This document shows, piece after piece, positions 50,789 to 59,704 of a stretch of DNA of 64,000 nucleotides (its first letter is position 1; the number at the start of each line of letters is the position of its first letter). Made by a program: the position numbers and the translations under genes. The notes below the pieces were generated by a model that was not told the DNA's origin, made no database searches, and saw only the letters and a program-made list of their open reading frames with translations. The DNA is from Streptomyces sp. A 4/2 (GTDB lineage: Bacteria > Actinomycetota > Actinomycetes > Streptomycetales > Streptomycetaceae), in assembly GCF_940670765.1 (NCBI RefSeq), contig NZ_CALNVW010000019.1, positions 186,001 to 250,000 of the forward strand. Reading direction: 5' to 3'.

Positions 50789-53203
50789 TCAGCCCGGGTA
50801 CCGCCGGTCGACCCACCGCCAGGCCACCTCGACGCAGAGCGAGGCGACGGCCGCGACACCCACCGCCGTCCACGGCATGGTCGTGCCCTCCAGCTTCAGC
50901 GCGAAGAAACGCTGGAGCGCGGGGACCACCAGGACCAGGACGAAGGCCCCGCCCATGGCCAGTACCAGGCAGACCCGCCACCAGGTGTAGGGGCGGGCGA
51001 TGATCGCCAGGACCCACATCGAGACCAGGAAGAGCGTCAGCGTCGCCACGCTCGTCTCCGCGGTCAGGGCGTCGGCCCCGGTGTAGTAGCTCCGCGCGAT
51101 CATGTACACCACGAAGGTGGCGACGGCCGCGATGATGCCGCAGGGGATCGAGTACCGCAGCACCCGCCGTACGAAGTGCGGTTTCGCCCGTTCCCTGTTG
51201 GGGGCCAGGGCCAGGAAGAAGGCCGGGACGCCGATGGTCAGGGTCGACAGCATCGTCAAGTGCCGTGGCAGGAACGGGTACTCGATCTGGAAGCAGGCCA
51301 CCAGGATCGCCAGCAGCACCGAGTAGACGGTCTTCACCAGGAAGAGCGTGGCCACCCGGGTGATGTTCCCGATGACCCGTCGGCCCTCCGCGACCACCGA
51401 GGGCAGCGTCGCGAAGCTGTTGTTGAGCAGCACGATCTGGGCGACGGCCCGGGTCGCCTCCGAACCCGAGCCCATGCTCACGCCGATGTCGGCGTCCTTC
51501 AGGGCCAGTACGTCGTTGACGCCGTCACCCGTCATCGCCACCGTGTGCCCGCGCGACTGGAGAGCGGCGACCATGTCCCGCTTCTGCTGCGGGGTGACCC
51601 GGCCGAAGACCGAGTTGCTCTCCAGCGACTGCGCCATCGCCTCCTGGTCGGTGGGCAGGCGGCGGGCATCGATCGTGTTCTGCGCACCGGGCATGCCCAG
51701 CTTCGCGGCGACCGCGCCGACCGAGACCGCGTTGTCGCCGGAGATCACCTTGGCGGCGACGTTCTGCTCCGCGAAGTACGCCAGGGTGTCAGCGGCTTCG
51801 GGCCGCAGCCGCTGCTCCAGCACCACCAGCGCCGCCGGACGGGCGCCCGCGGCCACCTCTTCGTCGTCCAGACCGCCCGCGGCCCGCGCGAGCAACAGCA
51901 CCCGCAGGCCCTCCTGGTTGAGCTGCTCGATCTCCTGGAGCGCCGGGTCGTGCTCGGGCAGCAGCACATCGGGCGCGCCGAGCAGCCAGGTGGAGGTCTC
52001 CCCGTCGCTCTCGCCGAACGCGGCACCGCTGTACTTGCGCGCCGACGAGAAGGGCAGCGCCTGGGTGCAGCGCCAGCCGGCGGTGTCCGGGTAGGAGTCG
52101 ATGATCGCCTGGAGACTGGCGTTGGGCCGCGGGTCGGACGCCCCCAGCGCGCCGAGCACCCGCCCGATGTACGCCTCGTCCGCGCCGCCCAGCATCCGCA
52201 GCCCGGTGACGTTCATCCCGCCCTCGGTGAGCGTGCCCGTCTTGTCCAGGCAGACCACGTCGACCCGGGCGAGGCCCTCGATCGCGGGGAGTTCCTGGAC
52301 GAGGCACTGCTGGCGGGCCAGCCGGATCACGCCGATCGCGAAGGCGACCGAGGTGAGCAGCACGAGCCCTTCGGGGATCATCGGGATGATGCCGCCGATG
52401 GTGCGGGCGATGGAGTCCTTGATGTCGTGCCGTTCGTGCACGAGCGCGCTGACGACGAGACCCGCCGCCGTCGGGACCATCATCCACGTCACGTACTTGA
52501 GGATCGTGGAGATGCCGCTGCGCAGCTCGGAGTGGACGAGGGTGAAGCGGGACGCCTCCTCGGCGAGCTGCGCCGCGTACGCCTCACGGCCGACCCGGGT
52601 GGCGGTGAACGCCCCGCCGCCCGCGACCACGAAGCTGCCGGACATCATCGGGTCGCCCGGCTTCTTGTGCACCGGGTCGGCCTCCCCGGTGAGCAGCGAC
52701 TCGTCGATTTCGAGACCGTCGGCCTCGACGGTCTCGCCGTCGACCACGACCTTGTCGCCCGGACCCAGTTCGATGAGGTCGCCGAGGACGAGTTCGGAGG
52801 TGGAGATCTCGCCGGGCACCCCGTCCCGCCGTACGGTCGGTTTGGCCTCGCCGATGACGGCGAGCCCGTCCAGGGTCTTCTTGGCGCGGTACTCCTGGAA
52901 GATGCCGATGCCGGTGTTGGCGATGATCACGAAGCCGAAGAGGCTGTCCTGGATCGGCGCGACGAACATCATGATCACCCAGAGCACACCGATGATCGCG
53001 TTGAACCGGGTGAAGACGTTCGCCCGGACGATCTCGGCGGTGGACCGGCTGGAGCGCACGGGTACGTCGTTGACCTCGCCCCGGGCCACACGTTCGGCCA
53101 CTTCGGCGGTGGTCAGCCCGGTGGCGCGGGCGGGCTCCGGCAGCTCGACGGGGTGGACGGGGTCGAGTTCGGACCCTGCGTCGATATACGGCCCATGCGT
53201 CAT
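50789..53203 (-). CDS. P-type cation ATPase, CtpE-like
   Basis: 804 residues. Actuator LTGEAD (171-176); fourth-helix motif IPEGL (276-280), typical of CtpE-type pumps; phosphorylation Asp320 in DKTGTLTEG; and GDGVNDVLALKDAD hinge. No heavy-metal HMA domain. CtpE of mycobacteria exports/imports calcium; the same ion is plausible here but untested. It sits convergent with the secreted protein at 49851-50702. Confidence 0.9.
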   Translation of the reverse strand: MTHGPYIDAGSELDPVHPVELPEPARATGLTTAEVAERVARGEVNDVPVRSSRSTAEIVRANVFTRFNAIIGVLWVIMMFVAPIQDSLFGFVIIANTGIGIFQEYRAKKTLDGLAVIGEAKPTVRRDGVPGEISTSELVLGDLIELGPGDKVVVDGETVEADGLEIDESLLTGEADPVHKKPGDPMMSGSFVVAGGGAFTATRVGREAYAAQLAEEASRFTLVHSELRSGISTILKYVTWMMVPTAAGLVVSALVHERHDIKDSIARTIGGIIPMIPEGLVLLTSVAFAIGVIRLARQQCLVQELPAIEGLARVDVVCLDKTGTLTEGGMNVTGLRMLGGADEAYIGRVLGALGASDPRPNASLQAIIDSYPDTAGWRCTQALPFSSARKYSGAAFGESDGETSTWLLGAPDVLLPEHDPALQEIEQLNQEGLRVLLLARAAGGLDDEEVAAGARPAALVVLEQRLRPEAADTLAYFAEQNVAAKVISGDNAVSVGAVAAKLGMPGAQNTIDARRLPTDQEAMAQSLESNSVFGRVTPQQKRDMVAALQSRGHTVAMTGDGVNDVLALKDADIGVSMGSGSEATRAVAQIVLLNNSFATLPSVVAEGRRVIGNITRVATLFLVKTVYSVLLAILVACFQIEYPFLPRHLTMLSTLTIGVPAFFLALAPNRERAKPHFVRRVLRYSIPCGIIAAVATFVVYMIARSYYTGADALTAETSVATLTLFLVSMWVLAIIARPYTWWRVCLVLAMGGAFVLVLVVPALQRFFALKLEGTTMPWTAVGVAAVASLCVEVAWRWVDRRYPG

Positions 53204-53319
53204 GGATCCGACGTTAAGGCCCGAAGTGCCCCTTCACCCGGCGAGCGGACGGAAGATCAGACCTCGGGAGGAGACGGATCGTCCTGCCGTTGTACAGACC
53301 CGCAGCCGGGTCCAGCCCC

Positions 53320-53679
53320 TTACGCGGACGCGGCCCCTCCGGCGGCTGTGGATCCGCCGCCGGACGCCGGACCACTGCCGGATGCCGGTCCGCTGCCGGT
53401 CGTGGGCCCGCCACCGTCCGTGGAACCGCCGCCACCGGCCGCGGCCCGCTTGAGTGCGGCGTCCCGGCCCCGTACGTACCAGATACCGATCAGCCCGAGA
53501 CCGGCCCCGGCCGCGCAGGTCCAGAGCCACCACAGGTGCCCGTGGTCGTCGAACCAGCCGTAGAAGGGGAGCTGTACCAGGAAGAGGACGAACCAGAGGA
53601 TCGTGCCGCCGGTGATCGTGGCGACGACGGGCCCCTCAAGGGGCTCGGGTGCCTCGTGTGTTGGTGTCCACTTCGCCAT
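53320..53679 (-). CDS. DUF2530 membrane protein
   Basis: 119 residues. Two membrane helices (ATITGGTILWFVLFLVQLPFYGW and LWWLWTCAAGAGLGLIGIWYVRG), then a Gly/Ser/Pro-rich low-complexity tail (about 82-119). This is the DUF2530 layout. Function unknown. Confidence 0.85.
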   Translation of the reverse strand: MAKWTPTHEAPEPLEGPVVATITGGTILWFVLFLVQLPFYGWFDDHGHLWWLWTCAAGAGLGLIGIWYVRGRDAALKRAAAGGGGSTDGGGPTTGSGPASGSGPASGGGSTAAGGAASA

Positions 53680-53878
53680 GGCCGACAGTCTATGCGGGGG
53701 TGCGGAGGGGGGACGGATAAAGGCCGTCGGGCCAGGTGGCCCAAGGCTCTACGCGCGGAGATAGCGATCTTCGACTTATGTATTCATACTGAAACGGCTT
53801 TCGAATGTCTTGTTCCATTCGTGCAAACGTCCAAATCTGGCCGTTTTTCATCGCCCCATGACAACTGAGGTCACGCGC

Positions 53879-55330
53879 ATGTCCCCCTCGGCCACCGCTC
53901 CGGTCGACGCCGTCCCGCCGCCTCCCGGTGGTCAGCCGCAGAGTGCCTTCGACCGTTTCTTCAAGATCTCCGAGCGTGGCTCCAGCGTCGCCCGTGAGGT
54001 CCGCGGTGGTTTCGCCACCTTCTTCGCGATGGCCTACATCATCGTGCTGAACCCGATCATCCTGGGCAGCGCGAAGGACCTGTACGGGCACCACCTCGAC
54101 AGTGGCCAGCTGGTCACCGCCACCGTGCTGACCGCGGCCTTCTCCACTCTCCTGATGGGTGTCATCGGCAATGTGCCGATCGCGCTGGCGGCCGGGCTCG
54201 GTGTCAACACCGTCGTCGCGCTCCAGCTCGCGCCCCGGATGAGCTGGCCCGACGCGATGGGCCTGGTCGTGCTGGCCGGCATCGTCGTGATGCTGCTCGT
54301 CGCCACCGGGCTGCGGGAGCGCGTGATGAACGCCGTTCCGCTCAGTCTGCGCAAGGGCATCGCCATCGGCATCGGCTTCTTCATCATGCTGATCGGCCTC
54401 GTCGACTCGGGCTTCGTCTCCCGCATTCCGGACAAGGCGAACACCACGGTGCCCCTCCAGCTCGGCTCCGACGGCCATCTCCACGGCTGGCCGATCCTGA
54501 TCTTCGTGATCGGCGCGCTGCTCACACTCGCGCTGATCATCCGCAAGGTGTCGGGCGCGATCCTGATCTCCATCGTCACCATGACGATCGTGGCGCTGAT
54601 CGTCAACGCGGTCACCACGGTGCCCAGCTGGGGCCTGACGACGCCGAAGTGGCCGGGCAACCCGGTCGCCTCCCCGGACTTCGGGCTGCTCGGCAAGGTC
54701 AGCCTGTTCGGCGGCTTCGACAAGGTCGGGATACTGACCGGCATCCTCTTCGTCTTCACCGTGCTGCTGTCCTGCTTCTTCGACGCGATGGGCACCATCC
54801 TCGGTGTCGGCGACGAGGCGAAGCTGATGGACAAGGACGGCAAGTTCCCCGGTATCAACAGGGTGCTGTTCGTCGACGGCGTCGCGGTCGCGGCGGGCGG
54901 TGCCACCTCGGCCTCGGCCGGTACCTGCTTCGTGGAGTCCACGGCCGGTGTCGGTGAAGGCGCCCGCACGGGACTGGCGAGCATCGTCACCGGGCTGCTC
55001 TTCACGGTGGCGCTGTTCCTCACCCCGGTGGCGACCATGGTGCCCTCGCAGGCGGCGACCCCGGCACTGCTGGCGGTCGGCTTCCTGATCCTGGCGGGCT
55101 CCATCAGGGACATCGACTGGACGGACTTCACGCTCGCCGTCCCGGCGTTCCTGGCCATGGTGATGATGCCGTTCACCTACTCGATCACCAACGGCATCGG
55201 CATCGGCTTCATCGCCTTCACCGTGCTGCGGATCGCGGCCGGACGCTGGCGCGAGGTGCCGGTCGCGATGTACATCGTGTCGGCGGTCTTCGTCTTCTAC
55301 TACGCGATGCCCGCGCTGGGGCTCACGTAG
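53879..55330 (+). CDS. NCS2 purine permease, AzgA type
   Basis: 483 residues from ATG 53879 (GAGGT eight bases ahead); ATG 53858 and 53810 are in frame but lack a site. Motifs: FFKISERGSSVAREVRGG near the start, FFAMAYIIVLNP, ANLVVALQLAPRM-type helix and TCFVESTAGVGEGARTGLASIVTGL late. AzgA-like proteins import guanine, hypoxanthine or adenine with a proton. 14 membrane segments expected. Confidence 0.92.
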   Translation: MSPSATAPVDAVPPPPGGQPQSAFDRFFKISERGSSVAREVRGGFATFFAMAYIIVLNPIILGSAKDLYGHHLDSGQLVTATVLTAAFSTLLMGVIGNVPIALAAGLGVNTVVALQLAPRMSWPDAMGLVVLAGIVVMLLVATGLRERVMNAVPLSLRKGIAIGIGFFIMLIGLVDSGFVSRIPDKANTTVPLQLGSDGHLHGWPILIFVIGALLTLALIIRKVSGAILISIVTMTIVALIVNAVTTVPSWGLTTPKWPGNPVASPDFGLLGKVSLFGGFDKVGILTGILFVFTVLLSCFFDAMGTILGVGDEAKLMDKDGKFPGINRVLFVDGVAVAAGGATSASAGTCFVESTAGVGEGARTGLASIVTGLLFTVALFLTPVATMVPSQAATPALLAVGFLILAGSIRDIDWTDFTLAVPAFLAMVMMPFTYSITNGIGIGFIAFTVLRIAAGRWREVPVAMYIVSAVFVFYYAMPALGLT

Positions 55331-55359
55331 AGAGCGGGGCCTCATACAGCCCCGCTCTC
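55330..55359 (+). terminator. Terminator hairpin
   Basis: 11-base stem GAGAGCGGGGC / GCCCCGCTCTC with an 8-base loop, immediately at the permease stop codon. Confidence 0.8.
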
Positions 55360-55376
55360 CACCCCGCGGGTCGCCG

Positions 55377-55559
55377 TCACGTGCGCCCGTAGAACTTCTC
55401 TGTCTCGTCGACGGCCGCCTGGAAGCGCTCGTCGAAGTCGTCGCGAATGAGCGTCCGGACCACATAGTCCTGGACGCTCATTCCGCGTTTGGCCGCATGA
55501 TTCCGGAGCCGGTCGAGCAGCTCACCGTCTATGCGCAGGCTGAGCACGGTCGATCCCAT
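55377..55559 (-). CDS. Ribbon-helix-helix DNA-binding protein
   Basis: 60 residues. RHH pattern: strand VLSLRIDGELLDRLRNHAAKRGMSVQDYVVRTLI with the typical strand then helix-turn-helix. Similar to CopG/Arc antitoxins, but no toxin gene is adjacent; it may be an orphan antitoxin or a small repressor. Confidence 0.78.
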   Translation of the reverse strand: MGSTVLSLRIDGELLDRLRNHAAKRGMSVQDYVVRTLIRDDFDERFQAAVDETEKFYGRT

Positions 55560-55662
55560 GCCGAACAGGGTCGCGGCACACCGCGGCGCCGCGCGTCACT
55601 TTCCTGCCTCGTCTCACTCATATGGGTGACATCGCTCACCGGGAGGCATACCCGGTTGGTCT

Positions 55663-55688
55663 TTAGCATAGGTAATGAGTTACGCTAA
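55663..55688. promoter_or_regulatory. MarR operator candidate
   Basis: Nested palindrome TTAGC...GTAA-TGA-GTTAC-GCTAA just upstream of the MarR start at 55694. The AT-rich island stands out from its G+C-rich surroundings. Confidence 0.55.
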
Positions 55689-55693
55689 CAAAC

Positions 55694-56131
55694 ATGCCTG
55701 CCCTTCTGCCCGACGACAAGGCTGCGGCCGTCGACTCACTGCGCTCCACGGTGATGCGCCTGAGCCGTCGCCTCAAGCACCAGCGCGTCGACGAGTCACT
55801 GAGCCCCACCGAGATGTCGGTGCTCGCGACCCTCGCACGCTGCGGCTCCGCCACCCCGGGGGAGCTGGCCCGCAAGGAGCATGTGCAGCCGCCGTCCATG
55901 ACCCGCATCGTGGCGCTCCTGGAGGCCAAGGGGCTGGTCAGGCTGGAGCCGCATCCCGACGACCGCCGGCAGAAGGTGGTCAGTCAGACCGAAGAGGCCC
56001 AGGCGATGCTCGTGGAGAGCAGGCGCAGGCGCAACGTCTGGCTGGCCGAGCTGGCCGAGGGCCTGGACGAGGAGGAGTGGGCGAAGGTGCTCGCTGCCGC
56101 CCCCGTCCTGGAGAAGCTCGCCCAGCTGTAA
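55694..56131 (+). CDS. MarR family regulator
   Basis: 145 residues. Winged-helix MarR domain: SPTEMSVLATLARCGSATPGELARKEHVQPPSMTRIVALLEAKGLVRLEPHPDDRRQKVVSQTEEA. Directly upstream of an MFS exporter (56323) on the same strand, its probable target. Its stop codon is the first unit of a 20-base tandem repeat. Confidence 0.92.
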   Translation: MPALLPDDKAAAVDSLRSTVMRLSRRLKHQRVDESLSPTEMSVLATLARCGSATPGELARKEHVQPPSMTRIVALLEAKGLVRLEPHPDDRRQKVVSQTEEAQAMLVESRRRRNVWLAELAEGLDEEEWAKVLAAAPVLEKLAQL

Positions 56132-56269
56132 CACCGCAGCACCTGCTGCAACACCGCACCACCAGCTGTAACTCCGCACCACCCGCTGTAACTCCGCACC
56201 ACCTGCTGCAACACCGCACCACCTGCGTGCAACTCCGCACCACCCGCTCGCTGTAGCACCGCACCACCC
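56125..56269. repeat. 20-base tandem repeat, seven copies
   Basis: Units of the GCTGTAACTCCGCACCACCC type, about 20 bases each, from the last codon of marR to 56269 (the last two units are slightly longer). It lies between marR and the MFS gene and contains TAA/TAG stops in most units. Confidence 0.9.
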
Positions 56270-56322
56270 GTAAGCCCTTTTTGACCCTGTTGATCTTGTC
56301 TACGCCCAGGAGGCGACCACTG

Positions 56323-57651
56323 TTGAGTTCGGGACCCGGAGCAGACTCCGCCCCCGCACCGCAAGAAACCTCTACCCGGACCTCGATGTTCAGCTCGCTG
56401 AAGATCCGTAACTACCGGCTCTTCGCCACCGGTGCGGTCGTCTCCAACACCGGTACCTGGATGGCGCGCATCACCCAGGACTGGCTGGTCCTGAGCATCA
56501 CCGGTTCCTCCGCAGCCGTCGGTATCACCACGGCCATGCAGTTTCTGCCGATGCTGCTGTTCGGCCTGTACGGCGGCGTCATAGCCGACCGCTTCCCGAA
56601 GCGGACCCTGCTCTTCTTCACCCAGGGCGCGATGAGCCTGGGTGGTCTCTTCCTCGCCGTACTGACCCTCACCGGTCACGTCGAGGTGTGGCACGTCTAC
56701 GTCACCGCCTTCTTCACCGGACTCGTCACGGTCGTGGACAACCCGACCCGTCAGTCCTTCGTCTCCGAGATGGTCGGCCCGGACCAGGTCCGTAACGCCG
56801 TCAGTCTCAACTCGGCGAACTTCCAGTCCGCCCGCCTCATCGGCCCCGCCGTCGCGAGTGGTCTCACCGCGGCCGTCGGCCCCGGCTGGGCGTTCCTCGC
56901 CAACGGCCTCTCGTTCCTCGCCCCGCTCACCGGCCTGATGCTGATGCGCACGAGCGAGCTGCACCACACCAAACTCAAGGCCCGGGGCAAGGGGCAGCTG
57001 CGCGACGGCCTGAACTACGTCTCCAAGCACCCCGACCTGATCTGGCCGATCGTCCTGGTCGGCTTCGTCGGCACCTTCGGCTTCAACTTCCCGATCTGGC
57101 TCAGCGCCTTCGCCAACGACACCTTCCACGGTGGCGTCGGCATGTACGGCCTGTTCAACACCCTGATGGCGGTCGGCTCCCTGGTCGGCGCCCTGCTCGC
57201 GGCCCGGCGCGGAACGTCGCGGCTACGGGTGCTCGTCGGCGCCGCGATCGGCTTCGGCCTGCTCCAGGTGGTGGCCGCGTGGATGCCGTCCGTCTGGATC
57301 TTCACCCCGCTGATCGTGGTGATCGGCATCCTCGGCCTCACCACGAACGTCACCGCCAACTCCACGGTCCAGATGGGCACCGAACCGGAGATGCGGGGCC
57401 GGGTGATGAGCCTCTTCATGATGGTCTTCACCGGCGGTACGCCCCTGGGCGGCCCGCTCTTCGGCTGGCTCACCGATACCTACGGGGTCCGGATCAGCTT
57501 CACCCTCGGCGGTGGGATCTGTGCGCTGGCGGCGATGGGCGTCGGCCTGATGCTGGCCCGCGCGGCCAACCTCCGCCTGGAAGTGGACCTCAGGCGCGGA
57601 CGCCGCCACGTCGCGTTCGTACCGCGCGAGCAGCTGGCCACGGCGGCGTAG
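56323..57651 (+). CDS. MFS exporter (EntS/MFS_3-like)
   Basis: 442 residues from TTG 56323, with AGGAGG nine bases ahead; TTG 56281 is in frame but has no ribosome site. Motifs: LKIRNYRLFATGAVVSNTGTWMARITQDWLVLSITGSSAAVG at the start, YGGVIADRFPKRTLLFFTQG (motif A). MFS_3 proteins export siderophores or drugs. Downstream of a MarR gene. Confidence 0.9.
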   Translation: MSSGPGADSAPAPQETSTRTSMFSSLKIRNYRLFATGAVVSNTGTWMARITQDWLVLSITGSSAAVGITTAMQFLPMLLFGLYGGVIADRFPKRTLLFFTQGAMSLGGLFLAVLTLTGHVEVWHVYVTAFFTGLVTVVDNPTRQSFVSEMVGPDQVRNAVSLNSANFQSARLIGPAVASGLTAAVGPGWAFLANGLSFLAPLTGLMLMRTSELHHTKLKARGKGQLRDGLNYVSKHPDLIWPIVLVGFVGTFGFNFPIWLSAFANDTFHGGVGMYGLFNTLMAVGSLVGALLAARRGTSRLRVLVGAAIGFGLLQVVAAWMPSVWIFTPLIVVIGILGLTTNVTANSTVQMGTEPEMRGRVMSLFMMVFTGGTPLGGPLFGWLTDTYGVRISFTLGGGICALAAMGVGLMLARAANLRLEVDLRRGRRHVAFVPREQLATAA

Positions 57652-57697
57652 GACGTCAGTACGGTGCCGGGCGTCCGATCCGGTCGCAGGCGTCCGG

Positions 57698-58282
57698 TCA
57701 GTCGCGGGGGAAGTCGTCGGTCTCCAGGGTGAGACCGACGACGGTCGCCGTCAGGTCGACGGGATAACCGAAGTCGAACGTCACCAGGCCGTGGTAGCCG
57801 TCGTCCTTCGGGAGGGTGTGCAGGTGTCACTTGCCGGTGCAGGGGTCGGCGATGAGATACACGGGGACACCGGCGGTGGCGTACGTCGCCGGCTTCGGGC
57901 CGTAGTCGTTGGCCGCGGTGTTCTTGGAGACCACTTCGGCGACGAACTCGATGTCCTGGTAGCGCCAGCGGCCTTTCTCGTCCTTCTCGGCGCCGTCGCA
58001 GAGTTTGGCCACATCCGGAGCGAACCCATTCAGATGCCCGGGGAAGTCGATACGGACATCCGAGGTCACCTGGACGCCCATGCCGAATTCGTCCTCCATC
58101 GCTCGCACGATCCTGCGGATGATCTGCCAGTGTGCGTCCGGCTGCGGCGACGTGAAGATGTTCCCCTCGACGATCTCGACCCTGATTCCCTCGGGGGTCG
58201 GCTCAAGCCACTCGAACATCATGTCCAGAGTGCGCTCGTCGCTCGTCCCGGCCATCTCGATCCTGTCGTCGACGGCGGTCAT
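57698..58282 (-). pseudogene. Uma2 family gene interrupted by an in-frame TGA
   Basis: From ATG 58282 (GGAGGAG ahead) the frame encodes a Uma2 protein (APDVAKLCDG, IEFVAEVVSKNTAANDYGPKPATYATAGVPVYLIADPCTGK) and reaches TGA at 57827-57829. The same frame then continues without further stops through HLHTLPKDD, VTFDFGYPVDL and LETDDFPRD to a TGA at 57698-57700. That tail matches the normal Uma2 C-terminus. A single base change (TGG or TGC/TGT to TGA) or a sequencing error explains the break. A full-length relative is at 10787-11389. Confidence 0.85.
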
Positions 58283-58386
58283 CGTGGCGCTCCTCCCCGC
58301 TGCCGCAAGGCTGCGGGCAGTCGCGCGGTACAACGATATGCGCGGAGGCATAGTCACGCCGGGCCGTAGCGGCAGTGGGTCAGAGG

Positions 58387-58902
58387 TCAGACCCGCCGGG
58401 CCAGGATCTGGCCCGGCCAGTCGCCCTCGCTGAAGGCTTCGGTCCGGGTGAAGCCGTTGCGCTCGTAGTACGCGACGAGCGCGCCCCCGCTGCCCGCGTA
58501 GCAGTCGACCCGCAGCAGGGAGACGCCCTGCTGGACCGTCTCCGCCGCGGCGTGTTCGAGGAGGGCGCTGCCCACACCCCGGCCCGCGAAGCGGCGGTCG
58601 TTGACCAGGAAGTGCACATACACCTCGGGCTCGTCGGCCGGCGCGATCGACGGGCCCGGTGCGGAGGTGAGGATCACGGCCCCGGCCACGGCGCCGTCGA
58701 TGTCGGCGATCCACAGCGTGCCCTGGTCGAGGTACCCCTGGACCTGCTGCACCGCCTTGGGCCGGGCGGATATCGGCCCGGTGCCCCACTGGCCGTCGCG
58801 GCCGTGGGCGACCAGCCAGGCGACCGCCCCGTCCAGCATCGCGAACACCGCGGGGACGTCGTCCGCCCCGCCCTCCCTGATTCTCACCTGGCTGCTCTTC
58901 AT
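58387..58902 (-). CDS. GNAT family N-acetyltransferase
   Basis: 171 residues from ATG 58902. GNAT features: VRIREGGADDVPAVFAML at the start, VYVHFLVNDRRFAGRGVGSALLEHAA (acetyl-CoA binding motif A with R/G-x-x-G-x-G/A), and YYERNGFTRTEAF. Substrate unknown. Starts only 18 bases from the divergent ThpR gene. Confidence 0.92.
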   Translation of the reverse strand: MKSSQVRIREGGADDVPAVFAMLDGAVAWLVAHGRDGQWGTGPISARPKAVQQVQGYLDQGTLWIADIDGAVAGAVILTSAPGPSIAPADEPEVYVHFLVNDRRFAGRGVGSALLEHAAAETVQQGVSLLRVDCYAGSGGALVAYYERNGFTRTEAFSEGDWPGQILARRV

Positions 58903-58920
58903 CCGGACGACACTAGCGTG

Positions 58921-59466
58921 ATGAGACTGTTCGCCGCAGTGCTGCCGCCGGAGCAGGCCGTCAGCCAACTCGCCCTCGTCGTAGAGCCGTTGCACGCCCT
59001 TCCGGGGGCCGCCGGGCTCCGCTGGACGGACCGTCCCGGCTGGCACTTCACGCTCGCGTTCCTGGGGGAGGTCGACGACGCCCTGGTCCCCGCCGTCGAG
59101 GACCGTCTCGCGCAGGCCGCCCGGGACCACCGTCCCTTCGGGCTCGGCCTGGCCGGTGGCGGGTGCTTCGGGCGGCGGTCGCTGTGGGCGGGGGCCACCG
59201 GGGAGGTGGCCGCGATGGCCCGGCTCGCCGCCGCCGCGGAGAGGGCGGCGCGGGACGCGGGGGTCCGTACGGAAGATCCGCACCCCTACGTGCCGCATCT
59301 CACCCTCGCCCGCAACGACGCCCGCACCGACCTGCGGCCGTACGCGGAAGCGCTGGACGGGTTCACGAGCGACCCCTGGACCGTGCGGGAGCTGGCTCTC
59401 GTACGCAGCGGGGGCAGCCCCCGGTACGAGGTGGTCGCTGCCTGGCCGCTCGGGCCGGGCAAGTAA
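58921..59466 (+). CDS. thpR: RNA 2',3'-cyclic phosphodiesterase
   Basis: 181 residues from ATG 58921. The 2H phosphoesterase pair: HFTLAFLGE (42-50) and HLTLARND (about 128). Start MRLFAAVLPP is typical of ThpR (LigT). It opens 2',3'-cyclic phosphate ends of RNA. Very little room is left for a leader, so leaderless transcription is likely. Confidence 0.93.
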   Translation: MRLFAAVLPPEQAVSQLALVVEPLHALPGAAGLRWTDRPGWHFTLAFLGEVDDALVPAVEDRLAQAARDHRPFGLGLAGGGCFGRRSLWAGATGEVAAMARLAAAAERAARDAGVRTEDPHPYVPHLTLARNDARTDLRPYAEALDGFTSDPWTVRELALVRSGGSPRYEVVAAWPLGPGK

Positions 59467-59475
59467 CCTCGCAGC

Positions 59476-59565
59476 GTGGACCCGAAAACCAGGAACCGGA
59501 TCATGGCCGGTGCACTCGTGCTGCTGTTCGTCGTCGTCGCCGTGGCGGCTGCCGTCGGTCAGTGA
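59476..59565 (+). CDS. 29-residue membrane microprotein
   Basis: GTG 59476 to TGA 59565, right after thpR (nine bases on). The peptide starts VDPKTRNRIMAGALVLLF and is a basic head plus one membrane helix (AGALVLLFVVVAVAAAVG). Codon use is G+C-rich and the frame is clean. It looks like a conserved Streptomyces microprotein, but this is my recollection, not proof. Confidence 0.55.
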   Translation: MDPKTRNRIMAGALVLLFVVVAVAAAVGQ

Positions 59566-59617
59566 CGGCAGCCGCACCGGGGAACCGCCGGGCGGTGATG
59601 CACCGGACGGGATCCAT

Positions 59618-59704
59618 CAGGTGGTGATCCACCGCGTGGCGAGCCGGCGCATGGGAAACCAGCGCCTGGGAATCCACCGCATGGGAATCCGCCGCATGGC
59701 GAAC
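59618..59704. repeat. 15-base tandem repeat at the AKR stop codon
   Basis: Five to six imperfect copies of a 15-base unit (CGCATGGGAATCCAC type), clearest at 59648-59704. It ends at the stop codon of the aldo/keto reductase gene. The unit is a multiple of three and remains open in frame. Confidence 0.8.

Noticed and set aside
56125..56269. 20-base repeat array as a CRISPR
   Set aside because: Units are contiguous with no unique spacers and no cas genes are near.
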